In this document: positions 10,016 through 21,600 of the stretch, piece after piece
How the letters are laid out: every line of letters starts with the position of its first letter
Numbering within the stretch: the stretch's first letter is position 1
From: Branchiostoma floridae
Taxonomy: Eukaryota; Chordata; Leptocardii; Amphioxiformes; Branchiostomatidae
Assembly (NCBI RefSeq): GCF_000003815.2
Contig: NC_049988.1
Span: 6,267,192 to 6,331,191, forward strand
Length of the DNA: 64,000 bases
Direction of reading: 5' to 3'
Translations under genes and position numbers: made by a program
Notes under the pieces: generated by a model
The model's database searches: none
Told to the model about the DNA's origin: nothing
The model's input: the letters and a program-made list of their open reading frames with translations, nothing else

Positions 10016-10529
10016 CTGGAAAAGAAACATTCATGTAAGCAGATTCATAATGCAATAAAAGGTTGATAAATTGTAATATGTTGCTTTATCATTGCTGTTT
10101 TCTGCATTGAGTAGGTTGAAATTTAGCTCAAAGGTAAGCACGTATCTTCTTGAGACTGAATATCTCAATTTGTCATATTTGTATGGTCAAGTGAGTTGAT
10201 TCCAGGATGCTGTTCAGATCTCTTCCCACGTCTTAAAAAACAAAAGTGGCTACTCAGACCTTCCAATCTTGATGGCATATGTGTTCATTATATATGCATG
10301 TTAATACATGTCTCTACAAGTCTTATTTTATTTTTTAGAATGTAATTTTGTCTTTTACAGCTCCTAGAATTGAGCGAGAGCCAGTTGAATTCAGAGCCGA
10401 AAACGGACATTAGACTATTTTTCTATCAAGTAAAAGAAACGGGGAAAACAATGACACAATGTTGTTAAAAGACCAAAACGTTAGCAAAGTTCCGTCCCTC
10501 GGTATCTCACTGCACTTGCGTCAAGCTTG

Positions 10530-10768
10530 TGTCACGGTGGCATGGTAGTGAGTCAAGCAAGGATCAGGACAGAGGCATGATGTTGCGGAGATGATAACTT
10601 TATTCAGGTCAATCTGGACACGTCCTACCCTGTCGGCGTCTCTAGCTGGAATCCCCTACCCTAATACGTGTCCCTTCTCAAACCCCTGTACATCTGCTCC
10701 CAATTACTCGGGTGACACTCCCCACACCAGGGGTGATCACAGAGTGATCACGATGTCACCTCGTGACA
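10530..10768 (-). repeat. 3' LTR
   Basis: 239 bp with TGTCAC/GTGACA ends. AATAAA (minus strand, ctgaataaagttat) provides the LTR poly(A) signal. The hairpin-forming gtgatcactctgtgatcac lies near the 5' end of the LTR. Confidence 0.85.
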
Positions 10769-12136
10769 CCTCACCCCTCATTTTTTGAAACAATTTCCAC
10801 ATTGTTGACAGCTGGTCATCACCGCTTTTCCTTTACAATTACATACTAATTCTTCTACAATGCAATGAAGTTATAATGAAAAAGTACAGGAACAACAGTA
10901 TAATCGTACATAACAAAAACATTCGACAGTCCGACAAAGCAATAACACAAACACAACAATTTACAACAACAAGTCCATCAATGGCTGCCAGGTGTCTTGC
11001 TCCGACTTCCTCCTCGACGGCCGGCTTGCGCACTTCCGGGTGTGTCCCGGAACCACAGGAAACGACAGGAACTCCTCTGCCCGTCGGGAAGAGGCTTGTC
11101 TTGTCAACAGAGGCCTCCCGGCTGGATGCTCCCACGACGACGACTCCTATACGACGTCGGGCCCTCGGGGCATCGTTGTCTGCCGAGTCGTGCTGTGGAG
11201 TCTCGCCTGTAGAGGTTGGGGTCGGACAGGGCACGCAAAGCAACCACTGACGCACATACACATAACACCGGACTTCTAACCTCGACACCACATCTACGTC
11301 TCAACTCAACTCCGCTGCTCTCTCCTCTACCTCTCGACTTAAACATTAATATCTCCTCAACACATAAACACAACAAATAGACCTTCCGACAACTACATGA
11401 AACGCCGGACACCCCTGACCTGCTATATGGTAACATCATACGAACTACACATTACTATCCCGGGGAGTAAAACCCACATGTATATCTATAATTCTATCTC
11501 TATATGTCTGTCTTACATCTAAACTGACCCATCTGGTGACTCCCCCCCACTGACTTCCGCCACGTCCGCATGATACTCGCTGCTCAGCTAATCTATACTG
11601 TATTCCTGATAGCACTGACATAATTTATCTAACATTGGTTGCCTACATTCTAACAAATCTAAAACTACTACAACAAAGCTGAATAAAGTAAGTAACAGAA
11701 CTAGGCCGGTGTGCACGGTGCGTCAATGATATTATGCGAGCCCACCGACCTTCCTCCTGTGTCTCTCTCTGCCCGGCCGGGCGCTCTTCCTCAGGGCACC
11801 GCCGCGTGGCCGTCCTGCCCCTGCTCTGCTGCCGCGCCCGCCGTGTGGCCGTACTCCGCTCCCCTCGCCGCTGCTGTAGGCCATTACTGTCGCGGTCATC
11901 ATGATCACAAATCGCTTCGAGTCAGTCTGCATCTCTCGGACGCCTCCCCTCCTGCTTCCTCTCGCTCGCCTCGGCCACCGACACTCCCTCGCCGCCTTGC
12001 CCCTAGCTGGTCAACCCTGCGGGCTCGGTACTCCGGGCCGGCGCTCTCTGAGTCGAAGTCAGCCTGCGTCTCTGTACACTCCCGTTTGCCTCTGTCCCGT
12101 CCGTTGAACTTGACTCACCCCAGCCGTACTACCAGA

Positions 12137-12375
12137 TGTCACGGTGGCATGGTAGTGAGTCAAGCAAGGATCAGGACAGAGGCATGATGTTGCGGAGATG
12201 ATAACTTTATTCAGGACAATCTGGACACGTCCTACCCTGTCGGCGTCTCTAGCTGGAATCCCCTACCCTAATACGTGTCCCTTCTCAAACCCCTGTACAT
12301 CTGCTCCCAATTACTCGGGTGACACTCCCCACACCAGGGGTGATCACAGAGTGATCACGATGTCACCTCGTGACA
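12137..12375 (-). repeat. 5' LTR
   Basis: Nearly identical to the 3' LTR; the one difference seen is a T/A in the segment caggWcaatctgg. Confidence 0.85.
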
Positions 12376-13029
12376 CTTGCGTCACTGCGGATTTCGTTCA
12401 CTGCGTCACTATTTTGTTATTTCTCCCATCTATTATTTTTATAATTCAGATATTGCGTAATACGTAAAAGTATGACTTAGAAGACGACAAAATACACAAA
12501 TAGTAAGTAAATTCTTTATGTCTAAATATAGTTGAGTATCATTCGAACCCCACAGTGACGCAAGCGTGACGCAAGTGCACTGAGAACCTTTGGTTCAGAG
12601 CAAATGTCATTGAAGATATACACTGCGCACACGGCCCTGATGGCTGCTCCACATTCACACCTCACTGAACTTAGATACGTTCAGAAATGAAATTAAACTT
12701 GTCTCTATTTCTGTACATGGCCAAATTAAGCATCCTGCAATGACTGTTTATTGAGCTACCCTCAAACTCGTTCCGCTTGGTTCTGACCGCCCATCGTCAG
12801 ATCAACTCTGTCACAGATTTGGGTCAACTTTCAAACCACTCTCATTTTTAAAGTTTGCTCAGTTCAAGGCCATTGACCACTTCTAGGCACCGAACTACAC
12901 TCACTGTGGCAGCATATCTTCTCCCTAAGTCAGAAACATCGAGCTTCAGCAAGTTCGACTAACTGACTCAATATGCGAAGCAGGAGTTAAGAGGCTGCTT
13001 AGGAAATTCCCTACGCCATTTAGCCGGAA

Positions 13030-13305
13030 TGGTACTCATTTGATAAGTGCGGCGGGTTCTTTTACGTGCCAGAGGTATGACTCTCCCCAGACAGGGGACC
13101 TCCATTTAACGTCCTATCGGAGGGACGGCCCTAGCCGGAGCTAGGTACTCATTTTTCACCTTAGTGAGGTGAGGAAAGTCGTGTAAAGTGCCTTCCCCAA
13201 GGGTACAAGACCGGTGACACGGCAGGATTCGAACTCGAGACCTCTCGGTCCCGATCGAGGCAAACACGCTTCTGCTGTGCCACGCGATCTCACGCACTCT
13301 ATAAG
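13030..13305 (-). repeat. tRNA-derived SINE with conserved body
   Basis: On the minus strand the head gatcgcgtggcacagcag resembles an A-box and gttcgaatcctgcc a B-box. They are followed by cccttggggaaggcacttta and a 3' body containing gggacgttaaatggaggtcc. It is the fullest copy in the window of the family also seen at 2374, 2941 and 3855. Confidence 0.7.
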
Positions 13306-13634
13306 AAAAGATTGAGTCTGATATGAATCGCATTTTGGCTCATCATTGAAACTCCTGCCAACACAGAGAAACTTCAGTGAAGCAAAGACAAGCAAACGCC
13401 TTTTTGTCGCCCCTACTTCGAGCATTGATTAAGTCATCTGGGTCGTGATTGTATGACAGCGTATTGAGACGTTTCTGAAAAATGACATCGTTGTTGTTTA
13501 CGTTATAAAGTCAGCCTGTTGCTCATATTTCACACGACGCTTAGATACCCACTCATGTCACAACAAAAACATATTTTACAATTTCTTGAAGATGTGAATA
13601 CAAGTCATCACGCATAACAGAGCTGCCGACACAA

Positions 13635-13989
13635 NNNNNNNNNNNNNNNNNNNNNNNNNNNNNNNNNNNNNNNNNNNNNNNNNNNNNNNNNNNNNNNNNN
13701 NNNNNNNNNNNNNNNNNNNNNNNNNNNNNNNNNNNNNNNNNNNNNNNNNNNNNNNNNNNNNNNNNNNNNNNNNNNNNNNNNNNNNNNNNNNNNNNNNNNN
13801 NNNNNNNNNNNNNNNNNNNNNNNNNNNNNNNNNNNNNNNNNNNNNNNNNNNNNNNNNNNNNNNNNNNNNNNNNNNNNNNNNNNNNNNNNNNNNNNNNNNN
13901 NNNNNNNNNNNNNNNNNNNNNNNNNNNNNNNNNNNNNNNNNNNNNNNNNNNNNNNNNNNNNNNNNNNNNNNNNNNNNNNNNNNNNNNNN
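13635..13989. other. Assembly gap (355 N)
   Basis: Unlike the other gaps its length is not 100, so it is probably an estimated size. Confidence 0.98.
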
Positions 13990-14757
13990 GGCGCTTTAAC
14001 CCCCTCGAAAGTCGATATTATATTGTTCGGTGCAAACATGACATTGAAATGAAAAAAGACAATTTTTGCAGCTGAGGTGGCATAAAACAGTGCTACTGCG
14101 AACGTATAAATCAACACCGTCTATGGTACGGAATACGTCAGCTATATGTTTTCAATTTGTCACAGTGTTTTCTTTCTTGTGCTGGAAACATTTCCAAAGC
14201 ACTAACAAAAACACACGTGAATAATAGTTTCTCATTATAAACACTATCTACGCGCAAGTTGATATAGCTGTTGCTAAATGCTACACAAACACTGGTAAAG
14301 TACCTGTCTTAAGAAACACGGGTAAATGCATCAGTTCCTAAATACTAGAAAAAACAGTCATGTTGGAGGTGAAGATATCCCTTGGCCAGGTGCATATACC
14401 AAAATGTGCGTTATTCTAATTAATATCTAATATTTGCATAATTAATAAGACATTACATAGTTCTTTTGTGGTCACTTCATTGTAGAGACTTCATATTGGA
14501 GATATATAGGTTGCTTGAGGACAGGTGAATACAATGAAATATATCTTATGTCAAGACTCAGGTATATGCAATAATGGGAATACAAGGGACCAAACCCTCC
14601 TTGTCTGAAACAAGTTCAACTATCTTATTACCATGTAATTACGTTAATATTGATACTATGAATGGAGTTATGTATCAAACTCGTGTACTTATATCATTCT
14701 GAAACTACATTTTGTGATTTATACCAATCAACTTCTAAAATGTCATGTAAACCCGTT
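13990..14757. other. No gene recognised
   Basis: AT-rich sequence with no convincing exon, repeat or RNA gene. Confidence 0.4.
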
Positions 14758-14915
14758 TTTTTTGGGGGGGGGGGCGAAATCGCTAAAGGGGCGAGGTAGG
14801 GGGGCGAGATCACTAGCCGGGGAGGGCGAGATCGCTAGTGATTTCGCCCCGGGGGGGCGAGATCGCTAGTGATTTCGCCCCCGGGGGGGCGAGATCACGG
14901 GGGGGCGAAAACGCT
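14758..14915. repeat. G-rich palindromic minisatellite
   Basis: After a T run and a G run, the block ggggcgagatcgctagtgat + ttcgcccc is repeated in tandem with variants. Each 28-bp unit is itself nearly palindromic around ctag and is separated by runs of 5-8 G. It can form hairpins and G-quadruplexes. Confidence 0.8.
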
Positions 14916-14933
14916 GTCACACCGGTGCCAACC

Positions 14934-15029
14934 CCTAGTTGCGGGGATTAGATAGTAGTTACCGGATTTTTTACCTGTTCGCTTCCCCCTACTATCTAGT
15001 CCCTGCGACCCAATCTCTGCTTGGAGAAT
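14934..15029. mobile_element. Foldback MITE, left-truncated
   Basis: gcggggattagatagtag pairs with ctactatctagtccctgc across a 30-base loop. The right end is ctctgcttggagaata, the terminus shared with the elements at 29083 and 47888. Confidence 0.6.
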
Positions 15030-16130
15030 AACGGATCATTGCCATGCAGCTCACTTGTCAGGGGTTTACAAAGTAATTTACAAAATGCTTCTTGTGCTGT
15101 AATACTGTACAACGTTATTCTGTTCAAGCACAAAGACAGACCCGATCGAAAACATACCCTTGTCGGTGTTGGTTAAAGCGGAATGTAAACCGTATCGGTG
15201 CCTTTTTTTGGGCAAAGTGAAGAGGGGGACAAGACAAAACATATATTTGCAGTGTCATGATTTAGCAGTGGAAAGATCAGCGCGAAAACCGCGAAAATAA
15301 AACCCCCGCAAACATTTAAAGATTTACAGTACAAAATGTACTAGTATATGGAACGCATTTGAGTGTGTCTTTCGAGGTCACAGTATAAAAATACATCCTT
15401 CAGAAAGAAAACAAATTACAACGTGAAATAAAAAAGACTACAAAATGAAACCGACAGTTTGAGATCTCCCCCTCTTTATGTTAGACGAATCGAAACAATA
15501 AGAGATGTTAATAGAGACTTTACGACAAAGAAAAGGCAAAAACAATTATGATACATGCTCGCGCAAGATGGATGAAATAAGGCGCCCCCCCCCCCCAAAT
15601 ATTTAACCTGATAAATCGTAACAGAGCAAAAACAAATGTCACTATGGCTGGTTGGATGCGGAATATGATTGGTAAGACATCTTGTGTGAGGAAATGAAAT
15701 TCTACTCTTGACTTTATTCCTTTAAAGGAAGAAAAATAATGTAACATGTTTTTCCTGTAGGGAAACATACCTCACCTACTTTAACTAAGCAGCAGTCTGA
15801 AATATGTGAAGATGTTATAAACGGAATAGAGCTTTGGTTGGCAGTTTGAACTTTTAATCAGTGTTGGGGAAATCACCAGGGCTCATGGGATTATAAGGAT
15901 TTTTTTTAATTTATTAAAACAGTCTACTTTGGGTCAAGGTGTTTGATCTAGAACAAATTGCAGAAACACAAAAAGATGGGATTATCTCTTTAGACTTTAC
16001 TTTTGAAACAAGATGCAGCGGGAAAATAAAAGAAACATTCAAGTAGTTGGCGACTTGCTCTTTAATACATAATAGTTACTGTTCGTGGGAGGCATGTTGA
16101 TATGACATGTTTACAAATCGGTCGTGCCTA
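15030..16130. other. No gene recognised
   Basis: AT-rich sequence with a C run at about 15586-15597. Open frames are short and domain-free. Confidence 0.4.
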
Positions 16131-17513
16131 TGTCACGAGGTGACATCGTGATCACTCTGTGATCACCCCTGGTGTGGGGAGTGTCACCCGGGTAATTGAG
16201 AGCAGATGTACTGGGGTTTGAGAAGGGACACGTATCTGGGAAGGGGATTCAACCGAGAGAAGCCGACAGAGAAAGACGTGTCTACCAGAAGTCCGAATAA
16301 AGTCTTCTATCCGCAAACATCATGCCTCTGTCCTGATCCTTGACTTGACTCACTACCATGCCACCGTGACATCTGGTAGTACGGCTGGGGTGAGTCAGGT
16401 TCAACGGACGGGACAGAGGCAAACGGGAGGTGTACAGAGACGCAGGCTGACTTCGACTCAGAGAGCGCCGGCCCGGAGTACCGAGCCCGCAGGGTTGACC
16501 AGCTAGGGGCAAGGCGGCGAGGGAGTGTCGGTGGCCGAGGCGAGCGAGAGGAAGCAGGAGGGGAGGCGTCCGAGAGATGCAGACTGACTCGAAGCGATTT
16601 GTGATCATGATGACCGCGACAGTAATGGCCTACAGCAGCGGCGAGGGGAGCGGAGTACGGCCACACGGCGGGCGCGGCAGCAGGGCAGGGGCAGGACGGC
16701 CACGCGGCGGTGACCGGAGGAAGAGCGCCCGGCCCGCGCAGAGAGAGACACAGGAGGAAGGTCGGTGGGCTCGCATAGTATCATTGGCGCACCGTGCACA
16801 CCGGCCTAGTTCTGTTACTTACTTTGTTCAGCTTTGTTGTAGTAGTTTTAGATTTGTTAGAATGTAGGCAACCAATGTTAGATAAATTATGTCAGTGCTA
16901 TCAGGAATACAGTATAGATTAGCTGAGCAGCGAGTATCATGCGGACGTGGCGGAAGTCAGTGGGGGGGAGTCACCAGATGGGTCAGTTTAGATGTAAGAC
17001 AGACATATAGAGATAGAATTATAGATATACATGTGGGTTTTACTCCCCGGGATAGTAATGTGTAGTTCGTATGATGTTTCCAAAGCAGGTCAGGGGTGTC
17101 CGGCGTTTCATGTACATGTAGTTGTCAGAAAGTCTGTATGTTTGTGTTTATGTATTGAGGATATGTATGTCGAGAGGTAGAGGCAAGAGCAGTGGTAGAG
17201 AAGAGTTGAGACGTAGGTGAGGTGTCGAGGTTAGGAGACCGGTGTATGTGCGTCAGTGGTTGCTTTGCGTTGTCCTGTCCGACCCCAACCTCTACAGGCG
17301 AGACTCCACAGCACGACTCGGCAGACAACGACGCCCCGAGGGCCCGACGTCGTATAGGAGTCGTCGTCGTGGGAGCATCTAGCCGGGAGGCCTCTGTGGA
17401 CAAGACAAGCCTCTTCCCGAAGGGCAGAGGAGTTCCTGTCGTTTCTCTGTGGTTCCGGGACACACCCGGAAGTGCGCAACCGCCGCCGAGGAGGAAGTGC
17501 CGCGGACGGTACC
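16131..17513 (+). mobile_element. Second copy of the LTR element, 3' part lost in gap
   Basis: The 5' LTR (16131-16371) starts TGTCACGAGG, carries AATAAA near 16296 and ends ACCGTGACA. It is followed by the same primer-site candidate tggtagtacggc. The interior (16372-17513) matches the reverse complement of 12136 down to about 10990. The copy runs into the N-run at 17514, and no 3' LTR is visible after the gap. Its LTR differs from the first copy at more positions than the two LTRs of that copy differ from each other. Confidence 0.85.
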
Positions 17514-17613
17514 NNNNNNNNNNNNNNNNNNNNNNNNNNNNNNNNNNNNNNNNNNNNNNNNNNNNNNNNNNNNNNNNNNNNNNNNNNNNNNNNNNNNNNN
17601 NNNNNNNNNNNNN
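17514..17613. other. Assembly gap (100 N)
   Basis: Interrupts the LTR element before its 3' LTR. Confidence 0.98.
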
Positions 17614-17829
17614 GCATTTCTGTTCTTCATGGAATATGAAACATTCAGAAACGAATGTCTGTAAGGGTCTTACATTTGTGGCAACATTTAAAAAAATGGA
17701 TTTTGGTCATATTTTGCACAGTGATAGTACTTGGTACACAACCCCTCAAAATAGCTTTCTTTCTGCTCCGAACCTCGTTCCTATGGAAACAGGCCAAAGA
17801 AGTTTATGGGCCATTTTTCCAGATTTCTG

Positions 17830-17990
17830 TATCAGCTTCTCTATCTGTAAAGTTGGAATAACCGCCCTTCGGCATATCACACCATCTTCTGTATCTGTAT
17901 CTGTATCTATATAGCCGGAATAACACACTATCTTTTGTATCTATATCTCTATACCCTGTATAACCACCCTTTGGCTATCATATCAGCTTC
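17830..17990. repeat. Interspersed repeat with tctgtatctatatagccgg motif
   Basis: Two to three imperfect copies of a unit containing tctatatagccggaataac and ccacccttYggc. The same motif stands at 32275-32330 and, inverted, at about 63905-63965, inside the large inverted repeat pair. Confidence 0.6.
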
Positions 17991-18619
17991 GCAAGCACAC
18001 AGCGAGACAGCAGTTAGTTATGTTACACCGGTTTAAACCTTTATGTTTTATTATAAGTAAATATTGTAAATATTCATGTATAATATATTTGGGATATTCT
18101 GGAGACATGCAGTGTTTCCCATTCTAAGAGTTTCCGGTGCCCCCTGCAATGGTAACAATGTACTCCGGCAGCTTTATTTTTCAATGACCCCCCTGTCCTG
18201 AGCCTAGCAGCAGGACTGACAGACTATATTGTCAGACAGAAAGCTGCAGTAGAGCTCTGAGGAGGGCGTCATTAAACGACTATCCCCCGTGGGTCTTAGT
18301 CGCAAGGGTCTGGAGGCTGCCATTCAGCGCTACGGTGACCTTAGTACGTCAATTGCCCCGGGTGCGGCCAATTAAACAGTATGGCAATGAACTACTCACT
18401 TCTGGAAGAACTCCGACTTTTTTCGATAAGTGTGGTGGCTTTAGGGATAATTTGTCTTCTAAACATGCTGCTGTACTTACTGCTTTTGCTGAGTAACCTT
18501 TCTAATCACTTGTTGCTCATATTGCAGAATGCTAATAGTTTAACATGTGAAAGGAATTATGGCAAGTCTGATTTGCCCCGTTCGGACTGTTATTCCAGGT
18601 GAGCTAGCCTGGACACGTG

Positions 18620-18692
18620 ATGAACCCGCGACTGTCCGTATTCGTGGGGCTGCTGGTTCTACTCGCTTTGGCTTCTGGCGGGACTGCTCAAG
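18620..18692 (+). CDS. Exon 1: start codon and signal peptide
   Basis: ATG at 18620 gives [20 protein letters not shown] then GTAQ. This has a basic N-terminus, a Leu/Val-rich core and small residues at the likely cleavage point. The donor (caag/gtaaga) is phase 1, matching the EGF exons. ATG 18620 is the first methionine of this frame in suitable context. Confidence 0.8.
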
Positions 18693-21600
18693 GTAAGATT
18701 TCCCCTCGATCATTTGTTACTTATTGATTTCTATCAAAGTTTATTGAAGTCAATAACATACACAAGCTTAACTTTTTATGTATCGTTTTTCCTAATGGAG
18801 CATCAAAATATCATAAACATACCTATGCGTGTTTTAGGTACAAATTTCAAAGTTGAATGTGTTCAATTGCACACTCAATTTGCCAGCGGCATTATTATCA
18901 TCATCGGATCGGCTGCTACGTAAATCGTGCAATTATCCGGCCAGGTGGTGCAACAATACGAAGTTATTCAGCTGAACCGCACCGTTTTGGGATGTAGGGA
19001 TTCCATGGAATTATCTGACTTCTACTGTACAATATTTTGACTGAGAAATTCTAATAAAAAACAAGTGACCGTAGGTATCATACTTTGTGTCCTAATTATG
19101 GTTATGTCGGTTGTGATATGGGTTTTGTGGTGTATGACTTGCTGTTATCGCATATAGAACACATCACTTGAACTTATACCCAAAACTTACTTAAAAGCTA
19201 ACATATGTATAACTGCCAAATTTATAACACAATCCTGTACGCATCAACAGCAAAATCAGCGTCTTAATCCATGCCCGAGCCATGATTTTGTTGGTGTGTG
19301 TGTGTGTGTGTGGGGGGGGGGGGATTCTGTTTAGTACTGGTGGGACCATCGAGAGCCGCGTGTACGAGCTGCCTTGGGGGGACCGGAGCATGCTCCCCCG
19401 GAAAAATTAAAACCTTGACCCTCTGAAACGCCATTTCCTGCATTTTTACGGGCAAAATTCGCTGGCTAAGTTTAATGGAATTTCTATTAAAATACACAAG
19501 GCTTTGGGCATAAGTCTTTGAGGCCTATTCCCCCGATATATTTTTACCATGTCCGACACCAAAGGCGCGAGGCGTCGCAATGGAGGTCCGGGGAAATTTT
19601 GAAATCTGGACCCACTGAAAAGCCATTTCCTGCACTTTCTAGGGCAAATTTTGCTGATAGACTCACTAAGATTGAATGAAATGTCTATCAGTGAAAAATG
19701 TAAATCAGCTATGCCTTTGAAAAAAAATTGGGACATAAAAAAGTGGACCTTCGAGCGTGAAAAAGCGGTCATTTGAGCGTGTGGAGGGTTCTTTCGAAGG
19801 ACAACATCTGCTTGACGATATTCAATTGCCTCAAGGCTTAATGCGCGGTCATAACGAAGACCTAAACCACTTTACCGGACGGCAGGTATTTTTACATCCA
19901 TGATAAAAACAGCTACCGCGAAAAAAAAGAAGTTCATCATTTCGCAACGAAGTACAGACGACATGCCAAACCACATACGATTGCTGCAAATGGAACATAA
20001 AGTTATAGGTGCGAACACTCAACGCATTAAGTGATCACAAGACTCTGTCGCTGAAGGTTACCCTCCAGTCACAGAGTACGAGGGGCGTGCAATAAGTAAG
20101 GGTCCTGAGACTCCTGACCCACTTCCAGTTGTCTGATCTAAATGAAATTTTGTATGTGTAATAATTCGTATCTCTATGGGTTATGTTGCAAAAGACAGCT
20201 CTGAACTAATTGTGGTTTCTGGTTTACTGGTGTTTGAACTTAGTCAGGTGCGAAATGGACCAGGTGTGAAATGGAACCAGTTGAGTGTCGCGCAGTGATC
20301 CGGTTTTTGTATTTGAAAGGACGCACACCAAAGAAGACTTTTGATGAAATAAATGAAACTTATGGTGATGATGCCCCATCATATGACCTTGTAAAACGCT
20401 GGCATCCTGAATTCAAACGTGGCTGGAAGTCTGTGGAAACAGCTCCCAGACCTGGTCGTCCCTCTTGTGCCATTGATGAGGCATCAGTTGGAGGACCAAC
20501 CTGGGGTGTCCTACAAAATCGGTGTCCAGAGCTGCATCAAACGATGGGAGAAATGCATAACTCTGGGTGATTCCTATGAAGAGAAAGACTAATAACTGTG
20601 CCAAGTTTCATTAATCTCCTGCTATGGGAAATGGGTCAGGACCATTACTAATTGCACGCCCCTCGTAATACGGGGAATTATGGTTACCCTTTATGATAAC
20701 CCCGTCTTGGTATATGTTTAGCATTGTAGACATATCTTTAGTTCCATTTCACAACACAGACTGAAAGGTGTATTTATCTTTTAGTAACTTGGATTGTTTG
20801 TATCCACAGATGTCGATGAATGTTCAGATGGCACAGACAACTGCGACGCTGACGCAACCTGCTATAACACACCCGGCTCGTTCTCATGTATCTGTAACGA
20901 TGGTTTTGACGGAGATGGACTCACTTGTAATGGTAAGAACAACGAATCTTGTAGTCCATACGTTACCTCCATTTTACAACATTTACAAACTATCATTTAT
21001 TCACTGAAACTTGTGCTGTTTTTTTCCGCAGATGATAACGAATGTTCAAATAACGAGCACAACTGCGACAATGACGCAACCTGCTCTAACACACCAGGGT
21101 CGTTCGTCTGTTCCTGTAACCATGGTTACGACGGAGATGGACTCACCTGTGATGGTAAGAACAACGAATGTGATTGAACATTCAGTAATTCTTGTAGTCC
21201 ATACGTAACCACCATTTTACAACACTTACAAACTCTCATTTATCCATGGAAACCTGCCACCGCTGTGCGCGGGGTGAATCACTATATGCACATTAGGGAT
21301 ATGAAGCCGATGGCTGCACAGATCAGAACTATAGAAGAAAGAATAACTGTGAACATCCCTGTCACCTTTGTATAGAATTAATCATTATATACACATTAGG
21401 TATATGCGCCAGGTGCAGGTGTAACTAGAGTTCCACATTACCTTCTCCAAATTATCCTTACCTTTAAAACTGCTGTATTAATTGTGTTTGTCTTATTTGC
21501 ATAAATTATATCAGTTGATCATCTCCTCCACCAGACACATCTATGTTAAAAAAGAAGGCTTTTATCGCATTTTCTGATCATTTATGCAAATAAGGATCTC

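Larger units (their letters stand above)
10530..12375 (-). mobile_element. Complete non-autonomous LTR retrotransposon, 1846 bp
   Basis: Two direct repeats of 239 bp (10530-10768 and 12137-12375) begin TGTCAC and end GTGACA. They appear to differ at a single base, so the insertion is young. The 4-bp duplication CTTG flanks the element (10526-10529 and 12376-12379). Read on the minus strand, the 5' LTR is followed after two bases by tggtagtacggc, a candidate tRNA primer site. A purine-rich tract (aaaaaatgaggggtgagg) stands directly before the 3' LTR. The 1368-bp interior has no gag, protease, reverse transcriptase or integrase, so mobilisation must come from an autonomous relative. CTTG size suits a Ty3/gypsy-type integrase. 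Confidence 0.85.
10505..12583. mobile_element. Inverted-repeat DNA element split by an LTR element
   Basis: The left arm (10505-10529, continuing after the insertion at 12380) reads ctcactgcacttgcgtcaag. The right arm near 12550-12583 is its reverse complement with about three mismatches (gacgcaagtgcactgag). With the LTR element and one CTTG copy removed, the original element would be only about 230 bp. This is a nested insertion. Confidence 0.6.

Noticed and set aside
10839-11439. Long overlapping frames on both strands as genes
   Set aside because: They are interior sequence of the non-autonomous LTR element; open frames on both strands reflect GC content.
16577-16867. Protein-coding gene in the GC-rich block
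   Set aside because: It lies inside the LTR element. The frame is only partly kept in the other copy, and there is no domain.
18250-18376. Short frame EEGVIKRLSPVGLSRKGLEA as an exon
   Set aside because: Protein-like, but there is no acceptor of quality, no homology I know, and it ends at TAA just before the ZP gene start.
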